Source: a bacterium
Lineage (GTDB): Bacteria > Joyebacterota > Joyebacteria > Joyebacterales > Joyebacteraceae
Direction of reading: 5' to 3'
DNA length: 64,000 nt
NCBI GenBank assembly: GCA_025774935.1
Contig: JALGZK010000004.1
Location: forward strand, 1 to 64,000
The notes below the pieces were generated by a model. That model made no database searches and was not told the origin of the DNA. It saw nothing but the letters and a program-made list of their open reading frames with translations. The first letter of the stretch is position 1. The number at the start of each line of letters is the position of its first letter. Shown in pieces: positions 43,114 to 52,120 of this stretch. The position numbers were made by a program, and so were the translations under genes.

Positions 43114-43746
43114 CTACGAGAGGTAGCTCCTCTCGATCCCCAGGATGATTCGGAGCGACATCGAGACGGCTCCGAGCGCGGCCCCGATCTGGATCCCTCG
43201 CTTCGCCGCGAGCTGCGGCACGTCCATGATCCACTCCTGCGCGACCGGGAAGAACTGCGAGATGGCGGCCCCGATCGGGATCCTCCCGAGCATGACTATG
43301 ACGGCCGAGACGAGGAGCAGGGTCGCGACCCAGTTCCTCGCGCGGAACGCGCGGTACGAGGCCGAGGCGATGAAGAACGCGAGGAGCGCGAACATCGTCG
43401 CCTGGAGCGGGACGATCGCGTACGTGTAGATGAACATGAACGGCGACTGGATGTGGAAGGGGCTCCCGTACTGGACGCGGCCGATGACGCCGACGACGAC
43501 CGTCGCGACGAGGCCGGCCAGGAGCGCGAGGCTGAACGCCCAGCCCTCACGCGTCCGCGCGACCCGGCGTGCGTGTGCCCTGATGAGGCTGTCGACGCCG
43601 AGAAGCATGGTGAACCCGGCCACGATCGCGTACCACACGAGGAGCCGCTGCTCGAGTTCGCCGAACGGAGCGTGGGGGACGAAGAACGATATGACGAGGA
43701 ACGTCCCCGTGAGGAATGTGATGACGAGCGGCACCGTTCGCTTCAT
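43114..43746 (-). CDS. six-helix membrane protein of the DUF6754 module (B)
   Basis: A 210-residue membrane protein: VPLVITFLTGTFLVISFFVP, VWYAIVAGFTMLLGVDSLI, WAFSLALLAGLVATVVVGVIG, MFIYTYAIVPLQATMFALLA, VATLLLVSAVIVMLGRIPIG and a last weak helix LGAVSMSLRIILGIERSYL. Positively charged loop RAHARRVARTREG after helix 2 predicts a cytoplasmic side. I know no family name. ATG 43746 follows AGAAGGACG, 16 bases after the DUF6754 gene stop, so it is certainly in the same operon. Confidence 0.65.
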   Translation of the reverse strand: MKRTVPLVITFLTGTFLVISFFVPHAPFGELEQRLLVWYAIVAGFTMLLGVDSLIRAHARRVARTREGWAFSLALLAGLVATVVVGVIGRVQYGSPFHIQSPFMFIYTYAIVPLQATMFALLAFFIASASYRAFRARNWVATLLLVSAVIVMLGRIPIGAAISQFFPVAQEWIMDVPQLAAKRGIQIGAALGAVSMSLRIILGIERSYLS

Positions 43747-43762
43747 GGTTCGTCCTTCTGGC

Positions 43763-45046
43763 CTACCCGAACCAGGAGTGCATGACGTCGAACACCTTCG
43801 TCAGGAGCGAGCTTCCGTCCGGCCGAGCGATGTAGCCGATGGTCCCGACGACGAACGCGAGGAGGATGAAGTAGACGATCCACAGCTTCGCGAGGTCCTG
43901 TCCCTTCAGGCTCCCGAGCATCACCGGCTCCCGTGACAGGTAGCTCGAGGCCGCGAAGAGCTCCTCGCCGATGAGCGTGTAGTCGCACGCGGCGACGAAG
44001 AACGGGAGCTGCGACGTCTCCTTCGTTCCCGCGATCTGGATGGCGCCGATCGAGTGGCCCGTTTCTGCTAGGATGAGCGACTCCGCGTAGAACGTCCCGA
44101 CGAGGAAGACCGCCTCCGGGCGGTCCCGCAGCATCATGCCGTCGACGCCGGCCGTGTAACCGAACTGGTCGTACGTGAGATAGGCGACGCGCGCCGGGTC
44201 GTAGTCGTCCGGCCGGCCTATCTCGGTGTACGCCTGCTTGACGATCTCCTGCGCCGTCGTCATGACGATCGGGTCGGCGCATGGAACGTCGAGCGGCGTG
44301 CCGTGCCGGGCAACCCGCTTCGCCACGTGCCCGAGAATCGTGAGCGCGGCGAGCGTGCCGACCTCGCTCACGGTCTCGATGCCCGGCACGAACAGAACAG
44401 GCCGTCCCATCTCCGTGGCGCGTCCGACGGCGTCGTCGACCGCCTCAAGCCCGGGGATCTTCCTGACGAAGAGCTCGTCTCCGACTCTCGCCCTGCGGAT
44501 GTAGTACAGGACGGCGCCGCAGAAGAGCACCGCCATGATGAGGATGCTCAGGCGGCCCATCGCGACCCACTGCGCTGTGGCGACGGCCGCCTCGCTCGGT
44601 TCGGAGTCGGTGCTGCCGAGGGGGGTCTTCGTACGGACGACGTATTGGTACGGAACGCCATCCTCTGCCTCGGTGTCGGTGTACCCGGTGTCGGTGGGGG
44701 GGACCTCGCCGAGAGACGAGGGTTCTTCGCCCGGCGCGTAGCGCAGGATCTCGTACGCCAGGATCCCGATGTCGGTACCGCGTGCCTCGAGAGGCTCCCA
44801 AGTGACCTGAATCGAGCCACCCCCGTCGTCCGGCAGGTCCTCGGCCGTCACGTTGCAGGCCGTCGGGAGGAGCGTCTCGTCGAACTCGCCGAGCCCGACT
44901 GCCTCCGGGGCCCCGCCGATCTCTCCGGACCCGGTCTCCAGGGGGTCTTCCTGCGCGAAGGCGTCCCCGCCGAAGATGGCGAGGACGCCCGTCGCTAGCA
45001 CTGCCGCGAGCGCGACCGCCCGCATGTCACATTTGGGAAAGCTCAC
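43763..45046 (-). CDS. fibronectin-III plus DUF6754 membrane protein (A)
   Basis: A 427-residue protein heading the four-gene module. Signal-like start (ALAAVLATGVLAIFGGDAFA), a fibronectin type III domain (about 65-160: IQVTWEPLEARGTDIGILAY, VPYQYVVRTKTPLGSTDSEP), a helix (LSILIMAVLFCGAVLYYI), then the DUF6754 domain (about 190-390) with VLFVPGIETVSEVGTLAALT, DPIVMTTAQEIVKQAY, MMLRDRPEAVFLVGTFYAES, GSIGAIQIAGT-like and FVAACDYTLIGEELFAASSY segments, and a final helix (IVYFILLAFVVGTIGYIA). The function of DUF6754 is unknown. Start GTG 45046 has only a close AGAGG; ATG 45025 is an alternative. It lies 42 bases after the lysine transaminase gene and is probably co-transcribed. Confidence 0.75.
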   Translation of the reverse strand: MSFPKCDMRAVALAAVLATGVLAIFGGDAFAQEDPLETGSGEIGGAPEAVGLGEFDETLLPTACNVTAEDLPDDGGGSIQVTWEPLEARGTDIGILAYEILRYAPGEEPSSLGEVPPTDTGYTDTEAEDGVPYQYVVRTKTPLGSTDSEPSEAAVATAQWVAMGRLSILIMAVLFCGAVLYYIRRARVGDELFVRKIPGLEAVDDAVGRATEMGRPVLFVPGIETVSEVGTLAALTILGHVAKRVARHGTPLDVPCADPIVMTTAQEIVKQAYTEIGRPDDYDPARVAYLTYDQFGYTAGVDGMMLRDRPEAVFLVGTFYAESLILAETGHSIGAIQIAGTKETSQLPFFVAACDYTLIGEELFAASSYLSREPVMLGSLKGQDLAKLWIVYFILLAFVVGTIGYIARPDGSSLLTKVFDVMHSWFG

Positions 45047-45088
45047 GCCTCTGCGCTTCCCTTTGTTCGGTCCACTGGTGCCGCGATT

Positions 45089-46453
45089 CTAGAGCGCGGC
45101 GATCGCCTTCTCGAGAGCGCTCAAACCCTCGTCGATCTCGTCGCCGGACACGTTGAGCGGCGGCCTGAACCGCACCGTGACCGCGCCGCACGGGAGCGCC
45201 ATCGTTCCGTTCTCGCGCAGCTTCGCGAGCGCGTCCCCGCGCATCTCGGACGTCGGGAGGTCGAACGCGCACATGAGGCCTCTGCCGCGGACGTTCGATA
45301 CCTTTTCGCCCGTCGCCTCGGCGACCGTCTCGAGTCCGTCACGGAGCCGGCCGCCCATTGCGGCCGCGTTCGCGACGAGCTTCTCGTCGTCGATGATCTC
45401 GAGGTACCGCTGGCACCTGACCATGTCGACGAGGTTCCCGCCCCACGTGGAGTTGATCCTGGATGATAGCTCGAAGACGTTCCCCTCGACCTCCTTCACG
45501 CGGTCGCTGACCATGATGCCGCAGACCTGGGTCTTCTTGCCGAACGCGGCGATGTCCGGGACGACGTCGAGCTGCTGGAACGCCCACATCGTTCCGGTGA
45601 GGCCCATTCCGGTCTGAACCTCGTCGAACACGAGCATGATCTCGTTCTTGTCGGCGATCCGCCGGAGTTCCTTGAGGAAGTCGGAGCGGAAGTGGTTGTC
45701 GCCGCCCTCGCCCTGGATCGGCTCGATGATGATCGCAGCGATGTCGTCGGGATTTTTCTCTATCGCGCTCTCGATCTGCGCGAGCGAGTCCGCCTCGGAC
45801 GCGATCACCTCATCGAGGCTCTTTCCCTCCATGGGGAAGATCATCTTCGGGTTCAGAACGCGCGGCCAGTCGAACTTCGGGAAGTACTGGGTCTTCCTCG
45901 GGTCGAACGTGTTCGTCAGCGCGAGCGTGTAGCCGGTCCTCCCGTGGAACGCCTGCTCGAAGTGGATGACCTTCGTCCCCTTGAGCGCGTACTCGGGCGT
46001 GTCCGGCTTATTGACGCCCCTGGTCAGGTTCTTCCGGACCTTCCAGTCGAACGCGGTCTTGAGCGCGTTCTCCACCGCCAGCGCTCCGCCGCTGATGAAG
46101 AACAGGTTCTTGAGCTCGCTCGTCGCGGCCAGGCGACCGAAGGTGTCGACGAACTCCGCCATCTCCGTCGTGTACAGATCGGAGTTGGACGGCTTGTTCA
46201 CGGCCACCCTGCCAAGCTTCGCGACGAACTCCGGCTCCGTGACTCTGGGGTGGTTGAACCCCACGGGCGACGATGCGAAGCACGTGAAGAAGTCGAGGTA
46301 CCTCTTCCCTGCGCGGGAATCGTAGAGGTAGCTCCCCTTGCTCTTCTCGAGATCGAAGACGATGTCGAATCCGTCCGCGAGCATGTGCGCCGCGATCGTC
46401 TCGTGCACCTTCGCTGGAGCGACACTCCTGGTGTTGGTGCGGGTCTCAGTCAA
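45089..46453 (-). CDS. lat: L-lysine 6-transaminase
   Basis: A 454-residue class III PLP aminotransferase that moves the epsilon-amino group of lysine to 2-oxoglutarate, giving the semialdehyde that cyclises to piperideine-6-carboxylate. Lat-type features: YLYDSRAGKRYLDFFTCFAS, PVGFNHPR, NKPSNSDLYT, EQAFHGRTGYTLALTNT, IIIEPIQGEGGDNHF, MLVFDEVQTGMGLTG and AAFGKKTQVCGI, the motif holding the PLP lysine. The TTG at 46453 behind CAGGAGGAAGCG is the start; longer frames upstream are untranslated leader. It has its own promoter and a hairpin leader. Lysine catabolism or osmolyte/antibiotic precursor supply is likely. Confidence 0.88.
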   Translation of the reverse strand: MTETRTNTRSVAPAKVHETIAAHMLADGFDIVFDLEKSKGSYLYDSRAGKRYLDFFTCFASSPVGFNHPRVTEPEFVAKLGRVAVNKPSNSDLYTTEMAEFVDTFGRLAATSELKNLFFISGGALAVENALKTAFDWKVRKNLTRGVNKPDTPEYALKGTKVIHFEQAFHGRTGYTLALTNTFDPRKTQYFPKFDWPRVLNPKMIFPMEGKSLDEVIASEADSLAQIESAIEKNPDDIAAIIIEPIQGEGGDNHFRSDFLKELRRIADKNEIMLVFDEVQTGMGLTGTMWAFQQLDVVPDIAAFGKKTQVCGIMVSDRVKEVEGNVFELSSRINSTWGGNLVDMVRCQRYLEIIDDEKLVANAAAMGGRLRDGLETVAEATGEKVSNVRGRGLMCAFDLPTSEMRGDALAKLRENGTMALPCGAVTVRFRPPLNVSGDEIDEGLSALEKAIAAL

Positions 46454-46481
46454 CGCTTCCTCCTGTTGCCTGAGAAGGAAA

Positions 46482-46529
46482 CGCCCCGAGCTGTTGTTGC
46501 CGTCGCCCCCGTGGCGCGTACTCGGGGCG
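46482..46529 (-). promoter_or_regulatory. hairpin leader of lat, possible attenuator
   Basis: On the minus strand CGCCCCGAG pairs perfectly (9 bp) with CTCGGGGCG across a 30-base loop that holds an inner CGCC / GGCG pair; TTTCCTTCTC follows, 28 bases before the TTG start. An additional GGCCCG-GA-CGGGCC hairpin lies closer to the promoter. It does not match the lysine riboswitch. Confidence 0.45.
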
Positions 46530-46574
46530 CGCACGCCTCCGGGGGATAGGGCCCGTCCGGGCCGCAAAGACCCA

Positions 46575-46604
46575 AATATAGCCCCTCGGGAGGGCCCGTG
46601 TCCA
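46575..46604 (-). promoter_or_regulatory. lat: sigma70-like promoter for lat
   Basis: Minus strand: TGGACA (46604-46599), 18 bases, TATATT (46580-46575), 5/6 matches each. Predicted start near 46568, leader of about 115 bases. Confidence 0.6.
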
Positions 46605-46657
46605 CCCGAAACTTGCCGTGTCAGGGGCGCGCGGGACTCGGGCCTTCTGGTAGTCGG

Positions 46658-46675
46658 GGCCTCGCCGGCGAGGCC
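46658..46675 (-). terminator. palindromic hairpin after the eIF2B-like gene
   Basis: Perfect palindrome GGCCTCGCC-GGCGAGGCC three bases after the stop codon; no U tract. Together with the next promoter it separates the eIF2B-like gene from lat. Confidence 0.4.
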
Positions 46676-46677
46676 GG

Positions 46678-47628
46678 TCAGGGGACGTCCGGGGACGTCG
46701 CGGGAGCCTTGCGGCGCGGGAAGAGAAGCTCGAGGAGGGCGGGCGCTATCGGGTGGGCGGTGAGCTTTTCGCCGACCCGCGACGGCTCGAGGACGCCGTC
46801 CTCGGTAACGATGCTCGTGACGAGCGACGTCGGCACGGACTCGAAGTACCGGTTCTCGACGGCGACGCCGCCAGGCCGGTCGTCGAGGATCTCGTGCTCG
46901 TCCATGAGCCTGCCGGGGTCGCCCCGGAGTGCTACGGGTATGAACTTGTCGAGGAGGGCCGCCACGTGGAACGGGACGTCCGCCTCCCTCGCCGCGAGCG
47001 CGAGGGCGTACGTGCCGGTCTTGTTGACGAAGCTCTCCTCGGAGACGCTGTCCGCCCCGACGAGCACGAGGTCGCACCCCTCTACGAGCGAGGGGAGCGC
47101 CGCGTCCGTCACGACGGTCACGGGAATGTTCCAGGCGGGGAGGCTCGTCGCGAACTCGACGCCCTCCCGCGCGGGGCGCGACTCGGAGACGAACACGCGG
47201 ACCTCCTTTCCTCCGCCCGCGCACTGGGTCAGGACGGCCCTCACGCTCTCGCTCGCGCTCAGGGTCGCCACCGTCCCGCCCTCGGGCAGGAGGGCCGCCC
47301 CCTCCTTGCCCAGACACTCGAGAGACGCCTCCGCGAGCTCCCACGCACGGTGGCACTGCATGAAGACCGCGCCGCGCGCGACGTCGGGTGACAGCCCGGA
47401 GAGGACCGTGCGCTCGGTGGCCGCGAGAACGCGACCGACGAGGTTCACGATCGACGCCATCTCGCGCTTGGCTTCGATGAGCTCACGGCACGCATCCAGG
47501 AGCTCGTCCCAGAATGAGCCGGGGTCCTCGGCCGTCGATGCCTCCGCGAACTGCGCGAGCCTGCGGGCGGCCATGCCGGTCAGGAGCGAAGCGCTCGATC
47601 GTGTGTCCTCCGCTATCTCCTCGAACAT
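46678..47628 (-). CDS. eIF2B alpha/beta/delta-like sugar-phosphate isomerase
   Basis: A 316-residue member of the initiation-factor-2B-related family that includes methylthioribose-1-phosphate isomerase and ribose-1,5-bisphosphate isomerase. Signatures: VRVFVSESRPAREGVEFA, IPVTVVTDAALPSLVEGCDL, VLVGADSVSEESFVNKTGTY and VPFHVAALLDKFIP, with the Asp in VGAD and the NK-x-GT loop conserved. The helical amino end (RSSASLLTGMAARRLAQFAE) is more like the ribose-1,5-bisphosphate type than MtnA, which usually carries a longer amino region with GC-x-TG. No RuBisCO, AMP phosphorylase or other methionine-salvage gene is present. ATG 47628 follows GGAAAGG. Confidence 0.75.
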   Translation of the reverse strand: MFEEIAEDTRSSASLLTGMAARRLAQFAEASTAEDPGSFWDELLDACRELIEAKREMASIVNLVGRVLAATERTVLSGLSPDVARGAVFMQCHRAWELAEASLECLGKEGAALLPEGGTVATLSASESVRAVLTQCAGGGKEVRVFVSESRPAREGVEFATSLPAWNIPVTVVTDAALPSLVEGCDLVLVGADSVSEESFVNKTGTYALALAAREADVPFHVAALLDKFIPVALRGDPGRLMDEHEILDDRPGGVAVENRYFESVPTSLVTSIVTEDGVLEPSRVGEKLTAHPIAPALLELLFPRRKAPATSPDVP

Positions 47629-47680
47629 CGATGTACCTTTCCGTTCCTCGCGACCGTCCCGCGGAGTGCGAGCTCCCGGA

Positions 47681-48934
47681 CTACGCGTATCTGGATATCG
47701 CCTCGATCGGGTCCAGCTTCGAGGCCTTGATGGCGGGGTAGAGGCCGAACAGGATTCCGACGCCGATGGCGAACGACAGACCCAGCAGGATGCCTCCGCC
47801 GGAGACTGGGATGAAGATGTCCTGGCCCATCTGCTGCGCGCCGAACGTCATGAGCTTCGTGAGACCGACGCCAAGCCCTATGCCGACGAGGCCGCCGAAG
47901 GCGCTGATTGTCACGGACTCGATCAGGAACTGCTGGAAGATGGCGCGGTCCTCCGCGCCCACGGCTTTCCTGATGCCGATTTCGCGGAGCCGCTCGTTCA
48001 CGGAGATGATGAGTACCGAGAGGAGACCGATGCCTCCCACGAGGAGCGAGACCGTCGCGATCGTCGAGAGGATGCCGTTCCAGACGCTCACGATCTGCCC
48101 GACCTGCTGCCTTGCCCGGAGGATCTCCTCGGCGACGTTCTCGATCTGGAAGTCCTCGACCTGGCGGTGTTCCCTGAGGAGCGTCTTGTGGATCTTGTCG
48201 TAGCCGGTGGCGAGGTCCGCGTCGCTCTTGAGTCTGACCGCGAAGTACGCGATTCGCTTCGTTCCGGAGATGTAGTACATGCCCGCCGTGATGGGAATGT
48301 AGACGCGCTGGTGCTCCTCCTCCTGCCCCGAGGCCCCGAACATCTCACTGAAATCCTTCTGCCGGAGGACGCCGACCACCTTGAAGTGCTCGTCGCCGAT
48401 CAGGATGTCCTCGCCGACCGCGTTCGCCTCGCCGAAGAGGTCTTCCTTCACGATCTCGCCCAGGACGGCCACGCGCGCGTTGCGCTCGACGTCCATGTCC
48501 GAGAGGAACCGTCCCTGGCCGAGCATGAACTTGAGGAGGTAGAACCCGTCGGGGGTCGCGGCGAAGATCTCGGCGCGGCGCGCCTCGCTCCCGGCGCGCA
48601 CGACCTTGTAGTCGGCGACGACCGGCGTGATGCCGAGGATCTCGTCGACTTCGGCGCGGAGTATCTCGGTGTCCTCGAACGACAGCCCCTTCGAGGCCTT
48701 GAGGTAAGCGTAGCCCTCCGGGTTCACCGGCCGCATGTTGCCGACGAAGAGCACGTTGTCGAGGCCGAGCTTGTCGAAGTCCTCCCAGATCCGCCCGGCG
48801 ATGCCACCGACGAACGAGGTCATCGCGACGACGGCGGCCACGCCGACGACGATGCCGAAGAGCGTGAGGCTCGAACGGAGTTTGTGGGACCTGATGGACG
48901 CGAGTCCGCTCGCGATGCTCTCGAGTACGTTCAA
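47681..48934 (-). CDS. FtsX/MacB-type ABC permease, second subunit
   Basis: A 417-residue permease: amino helix (SSLTLFGIVVGVAAVVAMTS), periplasmic MacB_PCD-like domain, then helices ATVSLLVGGIGLLSVLIISV, FGGLVGIGLGVGLTKL and GLSFAIGVGILFGLYPA with the ERLREIGIRKAVGA loop and the closing KASKLDPIEAISRY. TTG 48934 follows GGAG. It is distinct in sequence from the permease encoded just upstream (49001-50233), so the exporter probably uses a heterodimeric pair in place of the MacB homodimer. Confidence 0.85.
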   Translation of the reverse strand: MNVLESIASGLASIRSHKLRSSLTLFGIVVGVAAVVAMTSFVGGIAGRIWEDFDKLGLDNVLFVGNMRPVNPEGYAYLKASKGLSFEDTEILRAEVDEILGITPVVADYKVVRAGSEARRAEIFAATPDGFYLLKFMLGQGRFLSDMDVERNARVAVLGEIVKEDLFGEANAVGEDILIGDEHFKVVGVLRQKDFSEMFGASGQEEEHQRVYIPITAGMYYISGTKRIAYFAVRLKSDADLATGYDKIHKTLLREHRQVEDFQIENVAEEILRARQQVGQIVSVWNGILSTIATVSLLVGGIGLLSVLIISVNERLREIGIRKAVGAEDRAIFQQFLIESVTISAFGGLVGIGLGVGLTKLMTFGAQQMGQDIFIPVSGGGILLGLSFAIGVGILFGLYPAIKASKLDPIEAISRYA

Positions 48935-49000
48935 TGCCTGACTCCAGTGATTTCGGTCTAACGTGTCCGCGTTCGGAACCGGCTCAGGAGGCGACGTCCG

Positions 49001-50233
49001 CTACTGGTACCTGAGTGCCTCGACGGGGTCGAGCCTCGCCGCCCGTATGGCGGGGAATAGCCCGAAGATGACGCCGACTGCCACCGAGCACCCGAACGCG
49101 ATCACCAGGATGGCGGGCGTGACTTCGGTCGGCATGTTCAGGACCCTGTCGGTGATGGTCACGAGGCCCAGGCCGAGCAGGAGGCCGAACGCCCCGCCGG
49201 ACGCCGTGACCACCAGCGCCTCGACGACGAACTGAACGAAGACGTCGCGGCCGCTCGCTCCGATGGCCTTCCTCACGCCGATCTCGCGGATCCTCTCGGT
49301 GATCGACGCGAGCATGATGTTCGCGATCACGACGCCGCCCACGAAGAGCGACACGAACGCGACGGCCCAGAAGATGATGTTGAAGAAGGCCTCCTGGTCG
49401 TTCCGCTGCTGGATCTGCTCCGACTTCGACTCGACGTTGAAGTCCTCGACGCCGTGTCGCCGGAGGAGGACCCTGTTCGCCTCCTCGATCAGGGCGGGGA
49501 CGGCCTCGACGCTCACCGCGCTGATCTCGAGTCCGTCGAGGCGGTCGTTCACCGTGAACCGTCTGATCATCGTCGTGATCGGGATGTAGTGGCTCCGGTT
49601 GAACCACTCGAGGACGTTTCGCTCGCTCCCGCCACTGCCCTCGAAATAGAACTCCTTCTTCGTCATGATGCCGACCACCTCGAAGGGGATGCCCTCGAGC
49701 GTGATCGTCTTCCCGATGGCCTCCTCGTCGCCGAAGAGGTCCTCCTTGTAGGTTGGGCCCATCATGATGACGTTCGCGTAGTTCTCGCAGTCCTTGTCCG
49801 AGATGAAGCGGCCCTCCGCGACCGGCATGTTGTCGGCGTGGGGGTAGTCGCGGTTCGTGCCGAGCACCTTCATCCGGAAGGTCTTGTCTCCGTACGAGAC
49901 GGTGAGGTACCGCGTGATCTCGGGATCGACGGTGAGGACCGAAGGGCACGCCCTCCGGATCGCTTGGGCGTCACGGTAGGTGAGCCGCTCCGACGCGCGC
50001 TCAGCCGCGGTCTGGAAGAGAGTGTGGCTGTGCGTGTTGGTGATGCGGAGCTCGCGGAGGCCGCCCATCTCGTCGAAGAAGTCCTCGGTCTGCTTCTCTC
50101 CGCCGCGCATGAGGGAGAGGACGGCGACGACCGACGCCGTGCCGAGCACGATCCCGATGATCGTGATCACAGCACGGCCCTTGTGGCTCGCCATGTCCCT
50201 GGCGCCGGCTCCAACGCTCTCGAGCAGGTTCAC
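49001..50233 (-). CDS. FtsX/MacB-type ABC permease, first subunit
   Basis: A 410-residue permease from GTG 50233, which overlaps the ATPase stop by 4 bases and follows GGGAGGG. Architecture as in MacB permease halves: helix ([20 protein letters not shown]), periplasmic domain, then [35 protein letters not shown] and [35 protein letters not shown] loop and end [12 protein letters not shown]. Longer open frames upstream are out of register with the real ATPase gene and are not coding. Confidence 0.86.
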   Translation of the reverse strand: MNLLESVGAGARDMASHKGRAVITIIGIVLGTASVVAVLSLMRGGEKQTEDFFDEMGGLRELRITNTHSHTLFQTAAERASERLTYRDAQAIRRACPSVLTVDPEITRYLTVSYGDKTFRMKVLGTNRDYPHADNMPVAEGRFISDKDCENYANVIMMGPTYKEDLFGDEEAIGKTITLEGIPFEVVGIMTKKEFYFEGSGGSERNVLEWFNRSHYIPITTMIRRFTVNDRLDGLEISAVSVEAVPALIEEANRVLLRRHGVEDFNVESKSEQIQQRNDQEAFFNIIFWAVAFVSLFVGGVVIANIMLASITERIREIGVRKAIGASGRDVFVQFVVEALVVTASGGAFGLLLGLGLVTITDRVLNMPTEVTPAILVIAFGCSVAVGVIFGLFPAIRAARLDPVEALRYQ

Positions 50234-50910
50234 GCCCGTCCCTCCCGCGCGATCGTGCCGTCCTCGATCTCGACGGTCCGTCTCGCGTGAGCGGCGACGT
50301 TCGAGTCGTGCGTGACGAGGATGACCGTCTTGCCGGCCTTGGAGAGCTCGTCGAGGATCCCCATTATCTCGCGGCCGGTCTTCTGGTCGAGGTTCCCCGT
50401 GGGCTCGTCGGCGAGCAGGATCGACGGCTCGGTCACGAGAGCCCTCGCGATCGACGCCCGCTGGCGTTCGCCGCCGGAGAGCTCGTTCGGTCTGTGCTTG
50501 AGCCGGTGCCCGAGGCCGACCGACTCGAGCGCGCGCACCGCCTGCTTCCTGCGCTCGGCACGGTTCATGCCGCCATGGTAGACCAGTGGGAGGGCGACGT
50601 TGGCGACGAGGTCGACTCGCGGCAGGAGGTTGAAGTTCTGGAAGACGAACCCGATCTCCTTGTTCCTGACGCGGGCCAGCTCTCGTCCGTGCAGCTCGCT
50701 CACCTCGGTCCCGTTCAGGAAGTACCGACCGGTGCTCGGGGTGTCGAGACACCCGAGGATGTGCATGAGCGTCGATTTGCCGGAGCCCGACGGACCCATG
50801 ATGGCGACGTACTCGCCTTCCTCGATCCCGAACGTCACGCCTCGGAGGGCGCGCACCTCGGCGGCACCGAGGTCGTAGCTCTTCGTCAGTTCCTCAGTCC
50901 GGATCAGCAT
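50230..50910 (-). CDS. MacB-type ABC exporter ATPase
   Basis: A 226-residue ATPase with GPSGSGKST (Walker A), [11 protein letters not shown] (Q-loop), [16 protein letters not shown] (signature), [16 protein letters not shown] (Walker B) and VTHDSN. I choose ATG 50910, one base after the adaptor gene stop (TAGCATG) with GGGAG ahead; GTG 50925 is also open. It energises the two permeases that follow; with the HlyD-type adaptor upstream the set resembles the MacAB tripartite exporter, lacking only an outer-membrane channel, which must be elsewhere. Confidence 0.9.
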   Translation of the reverse strand: MLIRTEELTKSYDLGAAEVRALRGVTFGIEEGEYVAIMGPSGSGKSTLMHILGCLDTPSTGRYFLNGTEVSELHGRELARVRNKEIGFVFQNFNLLPRVDLVANVALPLVYHGGMNRAERRKQAVRALESVGLGHRLKHRPNELSGGERQRASIARALVTEPSILLADEPTGNLDQKTGREIMGILDELSKAGKTVILVTHDSNVAAHARRTVEIEDGTIAREGRA

Positions 50911-50911
50911 G

Positions 50912-52120
50912 CTAGTGTCTCCCACCCGCCCGCTGGCTCATTCGCTGCCGCCGCTGCTCGTCCTCGGTCATCTCGTCGCCCTCGATCTCCGGGTTGTAGA
51001 GCGCGACGACCTCGCCCTCCTCAAGTCCCGAGACGATCTCGAGCGAACCGATGTTGCTGATGCCCGTCTCCACCACGCGCTCGACCGGCTCGTTCTCGCT
51101 CCCGTCGAAGACGTACACGACGTAGTCGCCGTTCTGCTTGAAGGCGGCCTCGATGGGAACCGTCAGGATGTCTTCCTTGTGGTCTCCCTGAATCTCGATG
51201 TTCGCGGTCATCCCAGGCATCAGGCGCTCGTCGGAGTCGGTGACGTCGACCTCGACGTCGAAGATCTTCACCCCCTCGACGTTCCTGGCTGCCGGGGCGA
51301 CGTGAGAGATGATCCCGTGGAACTTGACGTTCGGGTAGGCGTCGACGTCGATGGTGACGTCCTGGCCCTCGCGGATCTTGCCGACGTCGACCTCGTTCAC
51401 ACCCGCTTTGATCTGCATCACGGAGAGGTCGGCGATCGTCATGAGCGTCGTCCCGCTCGTGTAGGAGAGGGCGCCCGAGGTCGCGATCTCGCCTTCCTCG
51501 ATCTCGATAAGGATGACGGTGCCGGACGCGGGGGCGAGCACGTGGAGGATCTCGACCGTCTCTGCCTCGAGGTCCATCGAGACCCCGTCCTCCTCCGCGA
51601 GCCGCATCTCCTCGAGGGCCGACTGGTACTCGATCTTCGCGATGTCGTAGTCGTCCTTCGAGAGCCGGATCTCCTCGTCGGAGATGAGTTCTGCCTTGTG
51701 GAGCTCGAGGTCCCGCTCGTAGTCCTGGCGGGCCCGCTCGTGGTTGACCTTTGCCCTGCCGTAGCCGCTCTTCAGGTTCGCCACCGTGCGGGCCTGCGCC
51801 ATGTCGGGCTCGACGCTCGCGAGGAGAGCGCCCTTCCGGACGTACTCCCCTTCGGCGATGTGGAGGGCGGTCACCTTCCCGCTGACCTTGGACTTGACGA
51901 GGACCATCGTCTCGGGCTGGATTTCGCCGACCTCGTTGAGCTTGACGTCGATCTCGCCGATCTCGCAGGCCGCCGACCGGTCGGGCAGGCTGGCCTCCGC
52001 CTCGCCGTTCCCCTCGGGACTGGCCTCCGCGTCGTTCGACTGGCCTCGCTGTCCGAGGAAGACCGCGAGCACGATGACGACGGCGATCGCGGGGATGATC
52101 CACTTGAGGTGCTTCTTCAT
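50912..52120 (-). CDS. HlyD/MacA-family periplasmic adaptor
   Basis: A 402-residue membrane fusion protein: ATG 52120 after CCGGAGGCAGTG, amino helix [17 protein letters not shown], then [27 protein letters not shown] (first lipoyl half), a helical hairpin (about 95-165: [20 protein letters not shown]), [20 protein letters not shown] (second lipoyl half), and beta-barrel strands ([20 protein letters not shown]). It links the inner-membrane ABC exporter to an outer-membrane channel. First gene of the efflux operon; the end is His/Arg-rich ([13 protein letters not shown]). Confidence 0.88.
   Translation of the reverse strand: MKKHLKWIIPAIAVVIVLAVFLGQRGQSNDAEASPEGNGEAEASLPDRSAACEIGEIDVKLNEVGEIQPETMVLVKSKVSGKVTALHIAEGEYVRKGALLASVEPDMAQARTVANLKSGYGRAKVNHERARQDYERDLELHKAELISDEEIRLSKDDYDIAKIEYQSALEEMRLAEEDGVSMDLEAETVEILHVLAPASGTVILIEIEEGEIATSGALSYTSGTTLMTIADLSVMQIKAGVNEVDVGKIREGQDVTIDVDAYPNVKFHGIISHVAPAARNVEGVKIFDVEVDVTDSDERLMPGMTANIEIQGDHKEDILTVPIEAAFKQNGDYVVYVFDGSENEPVERVVETGISNIGSLEIVSGLEEGEVVALYNPEIEGDEMTEDEQRRQRMSQRAGGRH

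Noticed and set aside
46454-46568. Lysine riboswitch upstream of lysine 6-transaminase
   Set aside because: The leader is only about 115 bases and lacks the conserved five-helix core; only simple hairpins are visible.
46454-47356. Upstream extension of the lat frame to 755 codons
   Set aside because: It runs through the lat promoter and over the eIF2B-like gene in another frame; TTG 46453 has a strong ribosome site.
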